A stretch of 64,000 nucleotides of DNA from Bactrocera neohumeralis (GCF_024586455.1 NC_065919.1:41888839-41952838), one strand, 5' to 3'; shown: positions 11,691-23,049, counted from the first letter of the stretch. A program made the numbers and translations. Notes: generated by a model from the letters alone, not told the origin.

Positions 11691-12780
11691 TACACCCGGT
11701 GAAAAATCACACGCACTTTATAGAGTGGCTATATATGGCGCAAAGCTATAGTTCATGTTATCTTAAGTTAGACAGTTTTTTATTAGAGTCAACCACTTTT
11801 ATCTACATATTTCATGTTTAAAGCATTATCATATAATCAAGTTATAGTTTACTAAACTTGGTTTACTGAAAAGTACAAGTATACATAAGAAATCCCCCAA
11901 CGAAATTTGTTAATGAATAATAATAATTTAAGAATAGAATATATAACAAAGCAAAATAGAATTATTTGTTAAAAAAATCCTTATTGTTTTACGGAAGACC
12001 CCCTCCTTTTAATAACCTCGGCTGTTAGTTTAGTTATGGATTCAACATGTGTTGAATATAATTTTTGTTAATTAATTTATTATATAATTTTTCCATTTCT
12101 TTTAGACTTCTTGGACACCTTTCTCTTATCCTTTTGCTCATATAATGCCAGCAGTTCTTAATTGGATTAAGATCTAAACTGTTTCCTCACCACTAAAGAG
12201 ACTCAATTCCATAAAAATCTTCTTGGTTTGTAACCTGTAAACGCTTACAATGAATTACTGAAAAATCTATTTTAATATTTTAATGCTTTAGTTCCCCTTT
12301 TGGCTCTATGGCAATGAGCTGAACCATCCTGAAAATACACTTTTTGAATTGATAAAACGCTTCCTTTCCAATGTATTTTTCGCCATTTACATATCCTTTA
12401 AGAATAATAAGCTGTCCAACAACAAACTACACGAAATAAAGCAAATACTTTACGGTGGGAAAAGCACTGGGGTCCAAACAAACTAAATTTGGATTCGTCG
12501 GAAAAAGTAACATTTCCCCATGTTTGACGTCTGGATAATTATTTCTACTTTTTTCTCTATTGCGAGTGCTATGTTCAACTTTGCTTATTTTTATAACTGA
12601 CTTAAAAGAAAATACCACAGGCACTGAAATAAAAGCATGCAGATAGTAACTGTTTCAGAAATGTCGGTAAACGAATGTAGTTACAAACAAAACAAATAAT
12701 ATATTTTGAGCGAATAGCGATAGTTTATAAATTTAATATTGGAACATATCCGACTGCGTGCGTTTTTTTCTGCGATTGTA
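11691..12780 (-). mobile_element. Tc1-like transposon remnant nested at a TA
   Basis: The ends are inverted-repeat-like: TACACCCGGTGAAAAATCAC at 11691 and the inverse of TACAATCGCAGAAAAAAACG at 12780. The minus strand shows broken Tc1-family motifs in order: VTFSDESKFSLFG (near 12500), FQDGSAHCHRAK (near 12320), and LDLNPIKNCW (near 12170). These correspond to the three catalytic-motif regions. Many frameshifts and stops make it inactive. The flanking sequence joins up as one GAGTATA repeat if the element is removed. Confidence 0.8.
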
Positions 12781-12876
12781 TATTTAACCCTATATCTAAC
12801 TCGACTATTTTTAGGTGATAAAAACAACCGTTAGGTGAACTAAACTATAATACTCTGTAGCAATATGTTGCAAGAG

Positions 12877-13559
12877 TACAAGGAGTACAAAGTAAACAGG
12901 ACTTAAAAAAAACACCGAACAAGTGGTTTTAATTTATTAAAAATAGTCTCCTTCTGCTTTCCTTCTGCTTCAATACAGCTTTTTACACGGTCCAAAAGTC
13001 ATCAGTCAATTTGTGCGGAACAAACCGTACACACACCATTCGTAAGCCCAAATGTTCGGTCAAAATGCGATAAATCGAGGTTTTGGAGATGTTCAATTTC
13101 ATTTCCATGAATTTCAATGATGATTTCGGCTGATCTTTGATGAATTCACGCACAGTTTCGATGGAATTTCCGGCGATCACGGATTTTGATTGGCCCACAT
13201 GTTGATCGTCATTTATGTCCTCACGACCACTTTGAATACGTTGAAACCACTCGTGAACTCTGCTACGAAATAGGCAAGCATCGCCATAAACTTGTTTCAT
13301 CAATTGAAACATTTCGGTAAAAGTTTTACCAATTTTAAAACAAAATTTAATGTTGGCTCTTTGTTCGAAGCTCATTTTCGTACCGATAACACAAACATAC
13401 CGACACTTAAAACGCAATAACTTCACTTCCAATCAATGAGATGTCATGAAATCCCCACTGGACAATCGATAAAGATAGCAGATTCTAACGCAGCAGTCGA
13501 CATATAGATGGCGCCACCAGGGGGCGCTAGATTCTGTTTAATTTGGAACGCATCTTGTA
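12877..13559 (-). mobile_element. Mariner deletion derivative
   Basis: Terminal repeats: TACAAGG...CAAAGTAAACAGGAC at 12877 and the inverse of TACAAGATGCGTTCCAAATT at 13559. The transposase N-terminus (MSFEQRANIKFCFKIGKT, ATG near 13375) with its two helix-turn-helix regions is open through KLTDD. It then jumps to the last residues (KSCIEAEG), so the whole DD34D catalytic core is deleted. It sits at the TA inside the GAGTATA end of the host repeat. Confidence 0.85.
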
Positions 13560-13565
13560 TAAAAA

Positions 13566-14399
13566 GCCACTCGCTGGCCAGAAACTAGAGGCAATAGGAA
13601 GGCATCACTATCACGGTGATTTCGCTCAAAGGCCTGCGGACAATTTATTTTTCAAACGGGTAAAAGAAGTTGTAGAGTAAATACTAATCTTGATAGATAA
13701 AATCTACGAAAAAGTTCATTTACAGGATTTATATATTACAATTTGTATTTACTGATGATAAAAAAGTATTTGTCTACTTAAGCTACTCTGTAGCAATATG
13801 TTTCAAGAGTATAATAAATATTTTGAAATTTCAAAATACCATTTTTAGGCAAACACTTTGTAGTATGAAAGTTTATGATGGGTAAACAAAGTTATTGGGG
13901 TTCGGTATTTACTGTAAACGACAGCATACCATAAGAGTACCGTAAACAAAATGACAGAGGCACTAAAATGCAAAACACTTTGCTACAGGAGTAAGGGTGG
14001 TGAAGATAAACACTAATACCAATAATATTAAAAAATATTGTTGAAAACCGTGAATACAAATTTGGGTTTGTTTATTTACTAAAGCTTCGTTTTGACGCAC
14101 AAAATCGAATGGCAAGCCCTTTTCCTGCAAATATAGTAATTTTGGTTTCACGCCACATTTTTCGCCACAATTATTTTATATTTAGAAAGTGTTCGAGTAC
14201 GATTGCTCGTCGTTTGTGCACCTGTTTTGTGCATTATTATGGCAATACCTACTTTTAATTCAGGTATGGTAATATCAAAGATGCAGATATTGATTTTAGA
14301 AACCGAAAAGATTTATTTCTTTATTTTTACACAGAAAAGTATACACTTTTTCTTAAATTAAAAGAAACGAATATACCCCATTAATTTTATTAAAATAAA
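13566..14399. other. AT-rich stretch, partly shared with unit B
   Basis: 13810-14210 aligns with 43555-44095, including GGCAAACACTTTG and GTAAACAAAATGACAGA, although both are interrupted. A further GAGTATA-repeat end (GTAGCAATATG...GAGTATA) is at 13786-13813. No gene was recognised. Confidence 0.55.
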
Positions 14400-15240
14400 T
14401 CACATATTGGCTAATATACATATAGTATGCAGCATAAAGTTACCCGGAAGTTCGAAAATCTCTATATTTGGCATTTGAAAGCTAAGGAAAGTATTGACCC
14501 GAATTAACCCATTTGAAGCACATAGACATATTATTATCACGAAAGAATTCTCTCTGAATTTCAATTATATATCTCACACATTAACCAATCATTTCGGTAA
14601 AACGTCAACTATAACCTTTGGGTCAGTCATATTCAGCATTTAGAGGCTTGAACCGTTTTGACTCGATTTATCCAATTTTTAGTCATAAGGTGGCACAACC
14701 CAAAGTTATAAATGGAATTTTAAAATTATGTATGTTATATGGGAAGTAGGCATGTCTGTAGACCGATTTTATCCATTTTCAAACTGTAGGATAAGAATGT
14801 CAGAGGAATAACACGTACCAAATGTTGTTTGCCACACCCAACGTCTAATTTTGACCTTGAATACATTGAAGCTTTCATACCATCTTGGAGTAGAATTGAA
14901 TGCCTTTGGCGTATTTATCTATTCATTTTACACACTTTTAGTAGTTTTTAACAGTATCGCTATATGGGTAGTGAATGGGGTTATCACCCGATTTCATATA
15001 TTTTCACACTGTCGGTAGGAGTTCCTACAGTATTTGCGCTACACGAATTTGGTTATTTTCGTTTTACTGGTTAAGGAGATATGTACATTAAGATATCACT
15101 CAAGTTTCAGCTTACATTGATGAACGGGCAGACAGACAGTCTCCCGGATTTCAGCGCACCTCGTCATCTTAATCATTTACATATATATACTCGTATACTC
15201 GTATTATTGTATGTATGAAAATCATATAAAAAATCAATAT
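14400..15240 (+). repeat. GAGTATA-family repeat copy, degenerate
   Basis: It contains the family's repeated modules: direct repeats of TTTGACCCGATTTATCC-like text, a stretch like GTCAACTATAACCTTTGGGTC, and the GGGCAGACAGACAGTC block near 15125. The family's terminal inverted repeats are not clear here. Confidence 0.55.
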
Positions 15241-16215
15241 ATTTTTCCATCGAGAGTTATCGCCGCCCATCGAAGTCTTCACTTAAATGATTTTACTAAT
15301 TAGCAGCCAAAAGTTACTATATTTATAAATCATTCCACATATACACAGCTACAACTTATTTAACAGCCAAAATAAAACAACAATAATTATTTTAACATCC
15401 ATAAAACAAATTAGATTTCACATAAATAATTGAGGGTGCCTCAAATGATGTATCTTTCGCTTTCACACGCAAAAATCATTTAATCGATTTCGTAGAGAAA
15501 TATTAATTGCTCTGAAATCACAACGGTGAAATTATTTTTACACGTTGCGTGTCTGCCAGACTGTCTGGTTTACGGTGCGCCATATGTTTGCCTAGACATT
15601 TTCAGCAATATTTTTGCATTTTTGTGTTTTCATTTTTGTGATAGCTTTGATTTACTTATAATCAATTAGCAACACAATTTCGTGGAATTTACAAATGTAA
15701 TAGCTTTTAAATCGCTTAAGAATATTTTTCGTTTTGAATATTATATTGTCATGGATGTTTTTATTTTGAAAATTAAATGAGATAATTCTGTATACGATAC
15801 AAAAAAATTAAGAAAATTTTGATTGATTCTACTTTATTACCACAAATTCTAAATTTCCCGTTTCTCAAAGCTCATTTTAATGTATTTTTCAGATAATGTC
15901 ACAAAAACTAACGTCAGAACATTAAACTTGCATACACTCCTTAGCACATATGCAGGTATTTTTAATTTTTAAAGATATAATTGCACATGAATAGCCACGG
16001 TGTATACGTAACAGTAACAGTTAAACAAACACAGTGTGTTCTTAATCTGTAGGTACAGTACAATAAATATTTTTTTGTTTGTTGGTTCTCAAATGTAATA
16101 TATTTTGCGGAAGATTCGGCCACATCGCTACTAAAATTATTTTATATATAATACATGTATGTTAATGGGTATGCGACAATCCCTAACCATGAAGGTTTAT
16201 GGTCAGGAATCGTCG
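15241..16215. other. AT-rich non-coding stretch
   Basis: No gene or known repeat was recognised. Confidence 0.5.
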
Positions 16216-16452
16216 TTAACGTAACAATAATAATGCTACGCGAGGTAAACAAAAAACTAATAAGCCGACATTCCATCTACAAACCGCATCAATCCATTTC
16301 TGAAGTGTAATATAACTGGTGATGAAAAATTGCTCACGCATGACAAATCGGTCGTGGTCAAATCGAGTTAAGTCGATACAAACGTTTTCCCAGCCATGAC
16401 TGACGGTTAGAAAGGTTTTGCTACACGTTTGATGGTATTGACCAAGAATCAT
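16216..16452 (-). CDS. Unidentified ORF fragment, 78 aa
   Basis: The frame contains HGWENVCIDLTRFDHDRF and ITLQKWIDAVC, which looks like real protein sequence rather than AT-biased chance translation. I cannot name the family. A transposon-encoded protein fragment is most likely given the surroundings. No terminal repeats or start context were identified. Confidence 0.3.
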   Translation of the reverse strand: MILGQYHQTCSKTFLTVSHGWENVCIDLTRFDHDRFVMREQFFITSYITLQKWIDAVCRWNVGLLVFCLPRVALLLLR

Positions 16453-16794
16453 ATATAACGATCTGCATGCCTACTGCCAAACTATTAATTGGAACAATTG
16501 AACCTTTCGAAAACAGAAACGTCTAAAAGCGGTCAGCTTTGACCAATGGGAGAGGAATTGTGTAAAATAAGGACAACGTCAAACCACACATAGATCGATA
16601 GTGATTTGCCACAAGTTGTAGAATTTGGTTGCGATGTTCTTATGTTTCGTACCGTGTTTCTATATAACCGCACGCTTTTCTAGAACAAACGGATATTGAT
16701 TAATTTGCCATGCCAATGTCGAATTGTTAATTTTCTAAGCGCCTCTTTTCAAATTTTCTCCTAACCCGCTCGCTTTTGTTTTCTCTATATTGCA

Positions 16795-16857
16795 GCGACG
16801 AGGACATATCATTCATCATAACTGACTCTGTTCTTAAGAGCGAAAAAGTCTATTAAG
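16795..16857 (+). other. Exon-like segment conserved between tandem units
   Basis: A polypyrimidine tract and TTGCAG acceptor are followed by CGACGAGGACATATCATTCAT. The same arrangement (CTATTGCAG then CGACGATGACATATCATTCAT) is at about 45422-45452 in unit B. It reads DEDISFI. It may be a remnant of an upstream exon of the receptor gene, but it is short and the two copies diverge right after it. Confidence 0.25.
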
Positions 16858-16959
16858 TTTTCAGCATACATTTATATTCTTTTCGTCAAATATGTCGACA
16901 GTAATTTCAGAACTTCTACACATATTCTTAGTAGAATACTGTTTTTATATCAGCTGAGC

Positions 16960-19806
16960 GTAGGAACCGTATAAGTAACAAGCGAAAGCTTCGGAAAATT
17001 TGGCAAACCAGTAGGTGTCCATTAGATAAAACAAGATACGATACAGCATCTAACCAACTTAAAAAACGCTTACATGAAATAAGAAATGAAGCTACTGCAG
17101 AGTTTCTTAAAAGTCTGGAACCTAACGCGAAAGACTACGAATACAGCCTTTGGAGAGCTACCAAATATTTAAAGCGACCTACAAAGCGAAATGTTACCAT
17201 ACGTAATTATAACGGAGATTGGTGTAAAACTGCCATAGATAAGGTTGAAGCATTTGCACAACATTTATACTCAACGTTTCAACCAAATTCAAACCTTACA
17301 CCTGAAGATACTGAAATAATACAGTTCCTGGATGTACCTTGTCAAATGTGTCTTCCAATTCGTAAAATAACTGTTTCTGAAATTAAATAAGAATTCGCCA
17401 AACTGAACCAAAAAAAGGCACCAGACTACGATAAAATTGACGGAAGAGTTACGAAAATGCTCACTCAAAAGAGTATTATATTTTTATCACTAATTTATAA
17501 TGCAATTTTGAGGTTACACCATTTTCCTACACAATGGAAATGTGCGGAGGTTATAATGATTCCAAAACCAAACAAACCCGAAAATATTTTGTCGTCCTAC
17601 CGTCCTATTAGCTTGCTGGTGACACTCTCTAAAGTCTTCGAATGAATACTTATGAGTAGATTGTTACCAGTTTTGGATAAATGCAATATAATACCGGAAC
17701 ATCAGTTTGGGTTTAGGAGAGGTCATGGGACTCCAGAGCAATGTCATCGTATAGTGAATATAATTACAAATGGTTTAGAGGAAAAGCTGTATTCTGCGGC
17801 AGTATTTCTTGATATACAACAAGCATTTGACCGAGTCTGGCATCCAGGCTTGTTATATAAACTGAAAAAACTACTTCCTGCTCCATTTTTTCTCTTATTG
17901 AAATTATATTTAGACAATCGCCACTTTTATGTTCAAATGGAAGGAGAAACGTCAAAACTATACAGTATCCGTGCTGGTGTCCCACAGGGCAGTGTTCTGG
18001 GACCTGTCCTTTACACAATATTCACTGCTGATCTTCCTGTTGTTGGTGATGTTCAAGTAGCCACTTACGCTGATGATACAGCTATAATTGCATCCAAAAC
18101 TACTGCGGTGGAAGTAACTGAAGTTATTCAAAATGAAATAATAGAAATTCAGCGATGGCTTAAGAAATGGAAAATAAAGGTTAATGCTGAGAAATCGAAA
18201 CACGTCACATTTGCTCTGAGAAGAGGAGACTGTCCGCCTGTATTTTTGAATAATACACAAATTCAACATAGTGATTCCGCAAATTATCTCGGACTTGATA
18301 TAAATCGAAGAGTAACTTGAGAAAGCCACATTAAAAGCTTGAGAAAGAAGCTCAATATTAAAACAAAAACAAGTAAGGAAGGGCTAAGTTCGGGTGTCAC
18401 CGAACATTTTATACTCTCGCATGATAAAGTGATAATCGAGATTTCATTATACGTCATTTACATATTTTTCAAATACCGTATTTTTGTAAAGTTTTATTCC
18501 GCTATCATCATTGGTTCCAAATGTACATATATGTATATTATACAGAGAAGGCATCAAATGGAATTCAAAATAGCGTTATATTGAAGAAGGCGTGGTTGTG
18601 AACCAATTTCATCCATATTTCGTACATGTCATCAGGGTGTTAAGAACATATTACATACCGAATTTCATTGAAATCGGTCTAGTAGTTCCTGAGATATGGT
18701 TTTTGGTCCATAAGTGAGCGAGGCCACGCCCATTTTCAATTTTGAAAAAAAGCCTGAGTGCAGCTTCCTTCTGCCATTTCTTCCGTAAAATTTAGTGTTT
18801 CTGACGTTTTTGTTAGTCGGTTAACGCACTTTCAGTGATTTTCAACATAACCTTTGTATGGAAGGTGGGCGTGGTTATTATCCGATTTCTTCCATTTTTG
18901 AACTGTATATGGAAATGCCTGAAAAAAACGACTCTGTAGAGTTTGGTTGACATAGCTATAGTAGTTTCCGAGATATGTACAAAAAACTTAGTAGGGGGCG
19001 GGGCCACGCCCACTTTTCCAAAAAAATTGCGTCCAAATATGCCCCTCCCTAATGCGATTCTTTGTGCCAAATTTCACTTTAATATCTTTATTTATGGCTT
19101 AGTTATGACACTTTATAGGTTTTCGGTTTCCGCCATTTTGTGGGCGTGGCAGTGGGCCGATTTTGTCCATCTTCGAACTTAACCTTCTTATGGAGCCAAG
19201 GAATACGTGTACCAAGTTTCATCATGATATCTCAATTTTTACTCAAGTTACAGCTTGCGGACGGACGGACGGACGGACAGACAGACATCCGGATTTCGAC
19301 TCTACTCGTCACCCTGATCTCTTTGGTATATATAACCTATATCTGACTCTTTTAGTTTTAGGACTTACAAACAACCGTTATGTGAACAAAACTATAATAC
19401 TCTCCTTAGCAACATTGTTGCGAGAGTATAAAAAATGAATTGGCTTCTTGGGCGAAAATCACAGCTTAGTTTGGAGAACAAAGTTCGACTTTATAAGGCT
19501 ATCTTGAAGCCTATGTGGACCTATGGTATCCAGTTATGGGTTACTGCAAGCCAATCAAATATTGAAATCCTTCAACGATATCAGTCCATCACTCTTAGAC
19601 TTATTGTTGACGCCCCTTGGTTTGTGGCTAATGATCAAATACACAAAGATTTAAATATTAAATATGTTAAAGAAGAAATAAAAAGTATAAGCACAAGGTA
19701 TGTTGAAAAGCTACATGGTCATGAAAATTTTCTGACAATAACTCTACTGGATAATAGAGATACAACTCGAAGGCTTAAAAGAAATCACGATAGATTTACC
19801 TTTTAG
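16960..19806 (+). pseudogene. Jockey-clade reverse transcriptase, broken
   Basis: The frame from about 16960 encodes the RT N-terminal linker (RCPLDKTRYDTA), palm (YADD near 18070) and thumb. It is interrupted by three single stops: TAA near 17388 (EIK*EFAKL), TGA at about 17643 (VFE*ILMS) and TGA near 18318 (RRVT*ESHIK). The last two fit simple transitions from CGA and TGG. A non-coding repeat insertion then separates KKLNIKTK from MNWLLGRK. The remaining long frame is 17652-18320 (222 aa). It cannot make active RT. Confidence 0.85.
18371..19434 (+). mobile_element. Complete GAGTATA-family non-coding repeat, 1.06 kb
   Basis: It starts with GTAAGGAAGGGCTAAGTTCGG. It has a terminal hairpin GTTCGG-N6-CCGAAC (18388-18405), then TATACTCTCGCA (18410-18421), whose perfect inverse TGCGAGAGTATA is at 19419-19430. 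The body has several similar modules of the type GGGGCGGGGCCACGCCCAC and AAATTTCA-TT-GAAATCGG, and a (GGAC)n/(AGAC)n block near 19258-19290. It has no ORF of note, so it is presumably mobilised by another element. Because it lies inside a LINE ORF, its boundaries are well defined. Confidence 0.8.
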
Positions 19807-19986
19807 AGATTAAACTTTGTAAATATTGTAAATAAATTCTTTATTATAGAATTTTGAATATAATAGCTATTCTCACTGGAGTTCAACTATTTATGTTATA
19901 ATATTATTTTTGAACTAATTTACTTATTGTCTTATTGATAGATTGTAAATAAATAAATGCAAACAAAAAAAAAATATATTCTTAGT

Positions 19987-20680
19987 CCTACCATAAGTTC
20001 TGTTACAAGCTCAGGCCGTTATAAAGATAAACATATACAGTGGCTTAACGATCTTCGCTGTTTTTTAATATTCAGAAAAATACTTCAACAAATTTTTTGA
20101 CAGAATTTATTATAAAAGATAAAGAGTTGTACACCCACAATGTAATAATCTGAATAACAATGAAAAATATTAATTTTTACTCGAATACTCTTCAGTCTTT
20201 GAATTTGTCTTATATCTTTTGGCTTATATCTTTCTTAAAAATAGTGATAGAAGTTAAAGATGCACTTTTCTGTCTTTGTCTCGCGACGTATCACTCTCAC
20301 AGTTGCCCTATGCTTTGAATGTAGCAAATACTTTTATTTCTCCAAATTTTCAAAAATGGTAGGTATTTAAAAACTCCAATTCGGGCAAAAATTCCTGCAA
20401 ATTGTGTCAAAAGTGTACAAGATATAGGGCGAAAATGTGTTTTTTCTATGGCTTTTAATAAGATGTCTTGTAAATTTACTATCAATTTCCTCAAAAACCG
20501 TACTGTGAGAATTTGGAACTTCTAGTTCCTAAATTTTATATACTTAATAACGAAGATATTTTGTAAAAATTCACTTTTGTTCGAACCACCTCATGAAATT
20601 TGTAGGTAGGTAGATAAAGGGGGGCGGCAGAACATCCTTGGCCCCGGGCGCCCGAAGTTGTAGCTACCCCACTGAATATT
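19987..20680. other. Non-coding stretch
   Basis: 19982-20035 matches 47778-47825 of unit B across the LINE insertion point. Nothing else was recognised. Confidence 0.5.
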
Positions 20681-20684
20681 TTTA

Positions 20685-21340
20685 AATAAAGCAAGTTTTA
20701 TTCGAAATGATCACCTTTTGCTTTCCTACAAGCCTACAAACAATTCGGTCATTGGTCCATAACAGCACGCACACTTTCTATTGGCATTGACGGCGCTGCT
20801 CGAATCAAAGGTTGTTAAGGCCCTTCAAATTTCTGTGGTGTATTCGACAGGTCCCGTTCTTCAACTCTGAGTACAAACTGTAGTTCAATATATTCAAATT
20901 TGGACTTTCAGTCGGCCAATCATCTGCAGCTATGAAACCAATGCTGTCCATCAAAGAGACCACTTCTACTTTCTCTGGTTTTGCCTAAAACTAAAAAAGT
21001 ACAGTAGTTGGATGGTGACCACGTTTTGCCCTTTAAATAACATTTTTTACGTCTTTGTTTGTTTAGAAGACAATTTGATCAAACGGTAGGCTTTCATATA
21101 GGGATCCTCCTCATAATTTTCTGTTTCTAAGAAGAATTAGTTCGAAACACTCAAGGACGACCACTCTTCCTTCTGTCATCAATTATCTACGTTTTGGAAA
21201 AGTTTCAATAGTGCGGTAAACAAACATTCTCAAAATATCTAGTTCTTTAAGAAGCTTATGAATTTCATTTACGATTCCTCCACTTTTATGTAAAGCTATC
21301 GCCACAATACGATTTTCTTTAGCTCCCCACTCCATTGTTA
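20685..21340 (-). pseudogene. Mariner/Tc-superfamily transposase remnant
   Basis: On the minus strand an ATG near 21338 opens a helix-turn-helix N-terminus (ENRIVAIALHKSG, then LDILRMFVYRTIE). This matches the start of a mariner-like transposase that begins with a KEERIVAI-type motif. After stops and frameshifts, the C-terminal motif DDWPTESPNLNILNYSLY (near 20920) corresponds to the third catalytic region, where the expected SPDLNPLDY aspartates are replaced by asparagine. About 650 bp of a family near 1 kb remains, with internal loss. Confidence 0.7.
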
Positions 21341-21344
21341 ATAA

Positions 21345-22262
21345 GCGAGAGCAAACATTAAACTGATTATTATACTCGTACTATACCAGTAGGCATTGAA
21401 TTCAAATTATAATAAAAAGAAATGAAATTTTTTTTATTCATACACATATACAGTGTCAACTGGAAGGGAGATAGGTCCATGCATTTATTGGCGAAAGGTA
21501 TGAAGAGAGAGATCCCGGCTATGTAGTGATTTCTGAAATATAAAATTAAAAATTTCATTTCATTTCAAAGTATGGGCAACACCACAACGTTTCTTTCATT
21601 TCTGCTTAGACAATTATCGGGCTTACAGTACAAATACTCTCAAATACAAGTCTATATTGTAGCTTGACGTGGTTATGACCCAGTTTCACTTGTTTCGACT
21701 GAAAAAAATCAGACTTTAGCATAAAAATTAAAAACATTATATTTCAAAAAATTTCGAAGCATTTGAATTTCAGCACTTAAACTTTAAAAATCATTTGTCA
21801 TTTGCATGTCTTTTGCACTTTTACCGCGCTTTTAGTGTAAAAATTGCGCGAACTTTTCATTGCTACCTACATTTTCGTTCAGAAATCACCGTTATTTGAG
21901 TTTGAAAGTGTGTAGTCATGTAAATTTATTCATCGTTAATGATAATCCTCACTTGCGTGTGTGCAATAGAATGCCAGCAGCTAAAGCAGCGATGTTAAAA
22001 TGAGAACGGAAACACCATCAAACACGCGAGAGTTAGGCAAATGTAAATATATATAAAAACTTACGTGTAATCGAAAATCTACTTACATGCTATTTGTGCT
22101 GCTCATCTCCATAATATTATTTACAAAAATTACGCCGTAAAGTAGACCGAAATATTGGTTGATTCTGTCTGACGAATTACTCAAAAATTCCTTGATGACG
22201 ATCCCCTTTCAAGGCACTCCAATTAACTTAAAATCTGTTCCTCTTTTGCACTCTTTCCACAG
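21345..22262. other. Non-coding stretch upstream of the receptor exons
   Basis: I looked here for the exon encoding TM1 and the extracellular N-terminus and did not find it. It may lie further upstream, or have been lost. A GAGTATA-like fragment may lie around 21590-21720. Confidence 0.45.
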
Positions 22263-22437
22263 TGAATCTCTCCATAGTGGATGCCATGGTATCCAGTCTC
22301 AATGTGACGTTCAATTATATTTACATGCTGGACAACGATTGGCCTTTTGGTGAACTATATTGCAAAATATTGCAATTTATAGCGACGTTGAGCATAAGCG
22401 CTTGGGTGTTTACACTAATGGCGATATCCATCGACAG
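22263..22437 (+). pseudogene. TkR99D: Tachykinin receptor exon (TM2-TM3), copy A1
   Basis: An acceptor CAG at 22260-22262 and donor GTGAGT at 22438 bound an open exon reading NLSIVDAMVSSLNV, DNDWPFGELYC and FTLMAISIDR. It covers TM2 with the conserved Asp2.50, extracellular loop 1 with the WPFG motif, the disulphide Cys, and TM3 up to the DR of the DRY motif. It ends in phase 2 and joins exon 2 exactly (AG+G gives R, then Y). Similarity to Drosophila TkR99D (DAMVSSLNVTFNY-type text) is from memory; TkR86C is the alternative. The exon itself is intact. It is typed as pseudogene because a later exon of this copy is broken. Confidence 0.8.
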
Positions 22438-22646
22438 GTGAGTTGATAAACCACAGCGAAGGACTGTAGCAGTTACGCCAAGTTCTGACGCAAATAAAAT
22501 TAAATATTTCACCTCTCCATTGAACACATATACATATAAACATGAAAGGTGAACCGACTGCGCGCAAACAGTTTGCCACTAAAAGCCCTCACTTTAACTA
22601 GCTATGACTCCCTTTCTCGTATCCTCTAACGTTCACCTCCTTTCAG

Positions 22647-22859
22647 GTATGTTGCCATTATGAAGCCGTTGAAAACATGCATGAGTAAGCGGTGCAATCT
22701 GGGCATTGCCGCCTTCATTTGGATAACCTCAATTGCGATTTCATGCCCCATGTTGTTCTTCTTTACAACCGGCGAAGTCGAACTGAAGGATGGTACCCGA
22801 ATTGTATGCTACGCCGAGTGGCCTGATGGTCCCACGAATCATTCGCAACAGGAAAATGT
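22647..22859 (+). pseudogene. TkR99D: Tachykinin receptor exon (DRY, TM4, ECL2), copy A1
   Basis: Acceptor TTTCAG precedes 22647, and the donor GTAAGT starts at 22860. The exon reads YVAIMKPLKTCMSKRCNLG, a TM4 helix, then ECL2 ending CYAEWPDGPTNHSQQENV. The PEWPDGPT-like ECL2 motif and MSKRCNL are characteristic of the TkR99D type. It ends phase 2 and completes a Val codon with exon 3. The reading frame is intact in this copy. The same exon at 30689 is scrambled after GTRI, and the one at 48551 has an internal deletion. Confidence 0.82.
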
Positions 22860-23049
22860 GTAAGTATGAGTTGCGCTATTAAAACAAGTGAAATAAGGAG
22901 TGTATGCAAAGGTATTGACGTAAATGCTTGAACATGTGTTCTTGATGCTCAATTTGCTACTAAAAATTAAATGAATTTCGCAGACTTACTTAATTGTTAA
23001 TTGTTTGAGTTACTTTAATTTTTAGCTCCGTACTCAAGTTAGATACATA

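Larger units (their letters stand above)
9665..13565 (+). mobile_element. GAGTATA-family repeat split by four nested elements
   Basis: The repeat's left end (hairpin GTTCGG...CCGAAC) is at about 9675. Body pieces are at 9665-9834, 11116-11690 and 12781-12876, and its terminal TATAAAAA is at about 13560. Between the pieces sit an RTE-like LINE (9835-10882), a second LINE tail (10883-11115), a Tc1-like element (11691-12780) and a mariner (12877-13559). The complete copy at 18371-19434 gives the uninterrupted order. Confidence 0.75.
16933..19975 (+). mobile_element. Jockey-like LINE, 5'-truncated, carrying a nested repeat
   Basis: It is flanked by an 11-bp target-site duplication ATATTCTTAGT (16922-16932 and 19976-19986) and ends in an A-rich tail. 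Reverse transcriptase motifs in order are PKPNKPENILSSYRPISLL, QFGFRRGHGT, FLDIQQAFDRVWH, AGVPQGSVLGP and TYADDTAII. A 1.06-kb repeat (18371-19434) splits the end of the ORF; the C-terminus resumes at 19435 (MNWLLGRKSQLSL). The endonuclease is absent, as is usual for 5' truncation. The unoccupied site is preserved in unit B at about 47768-47790. Confidence 0.9.

Noticed and set aside
19250..19300. (GGAC)n/(AGAC)n tract as a satellite
   Set aside because: It is an internal block of the GAGTATA and TATACCCTGAACA repeats, seen in many copies, not a separate array.
22159..22353. ORF starting upstream of the TM2-TM3 exon
   Set aside because: It is in a different frame from the exon; the frame set by phase and homology begins at the acceptor at 22262.
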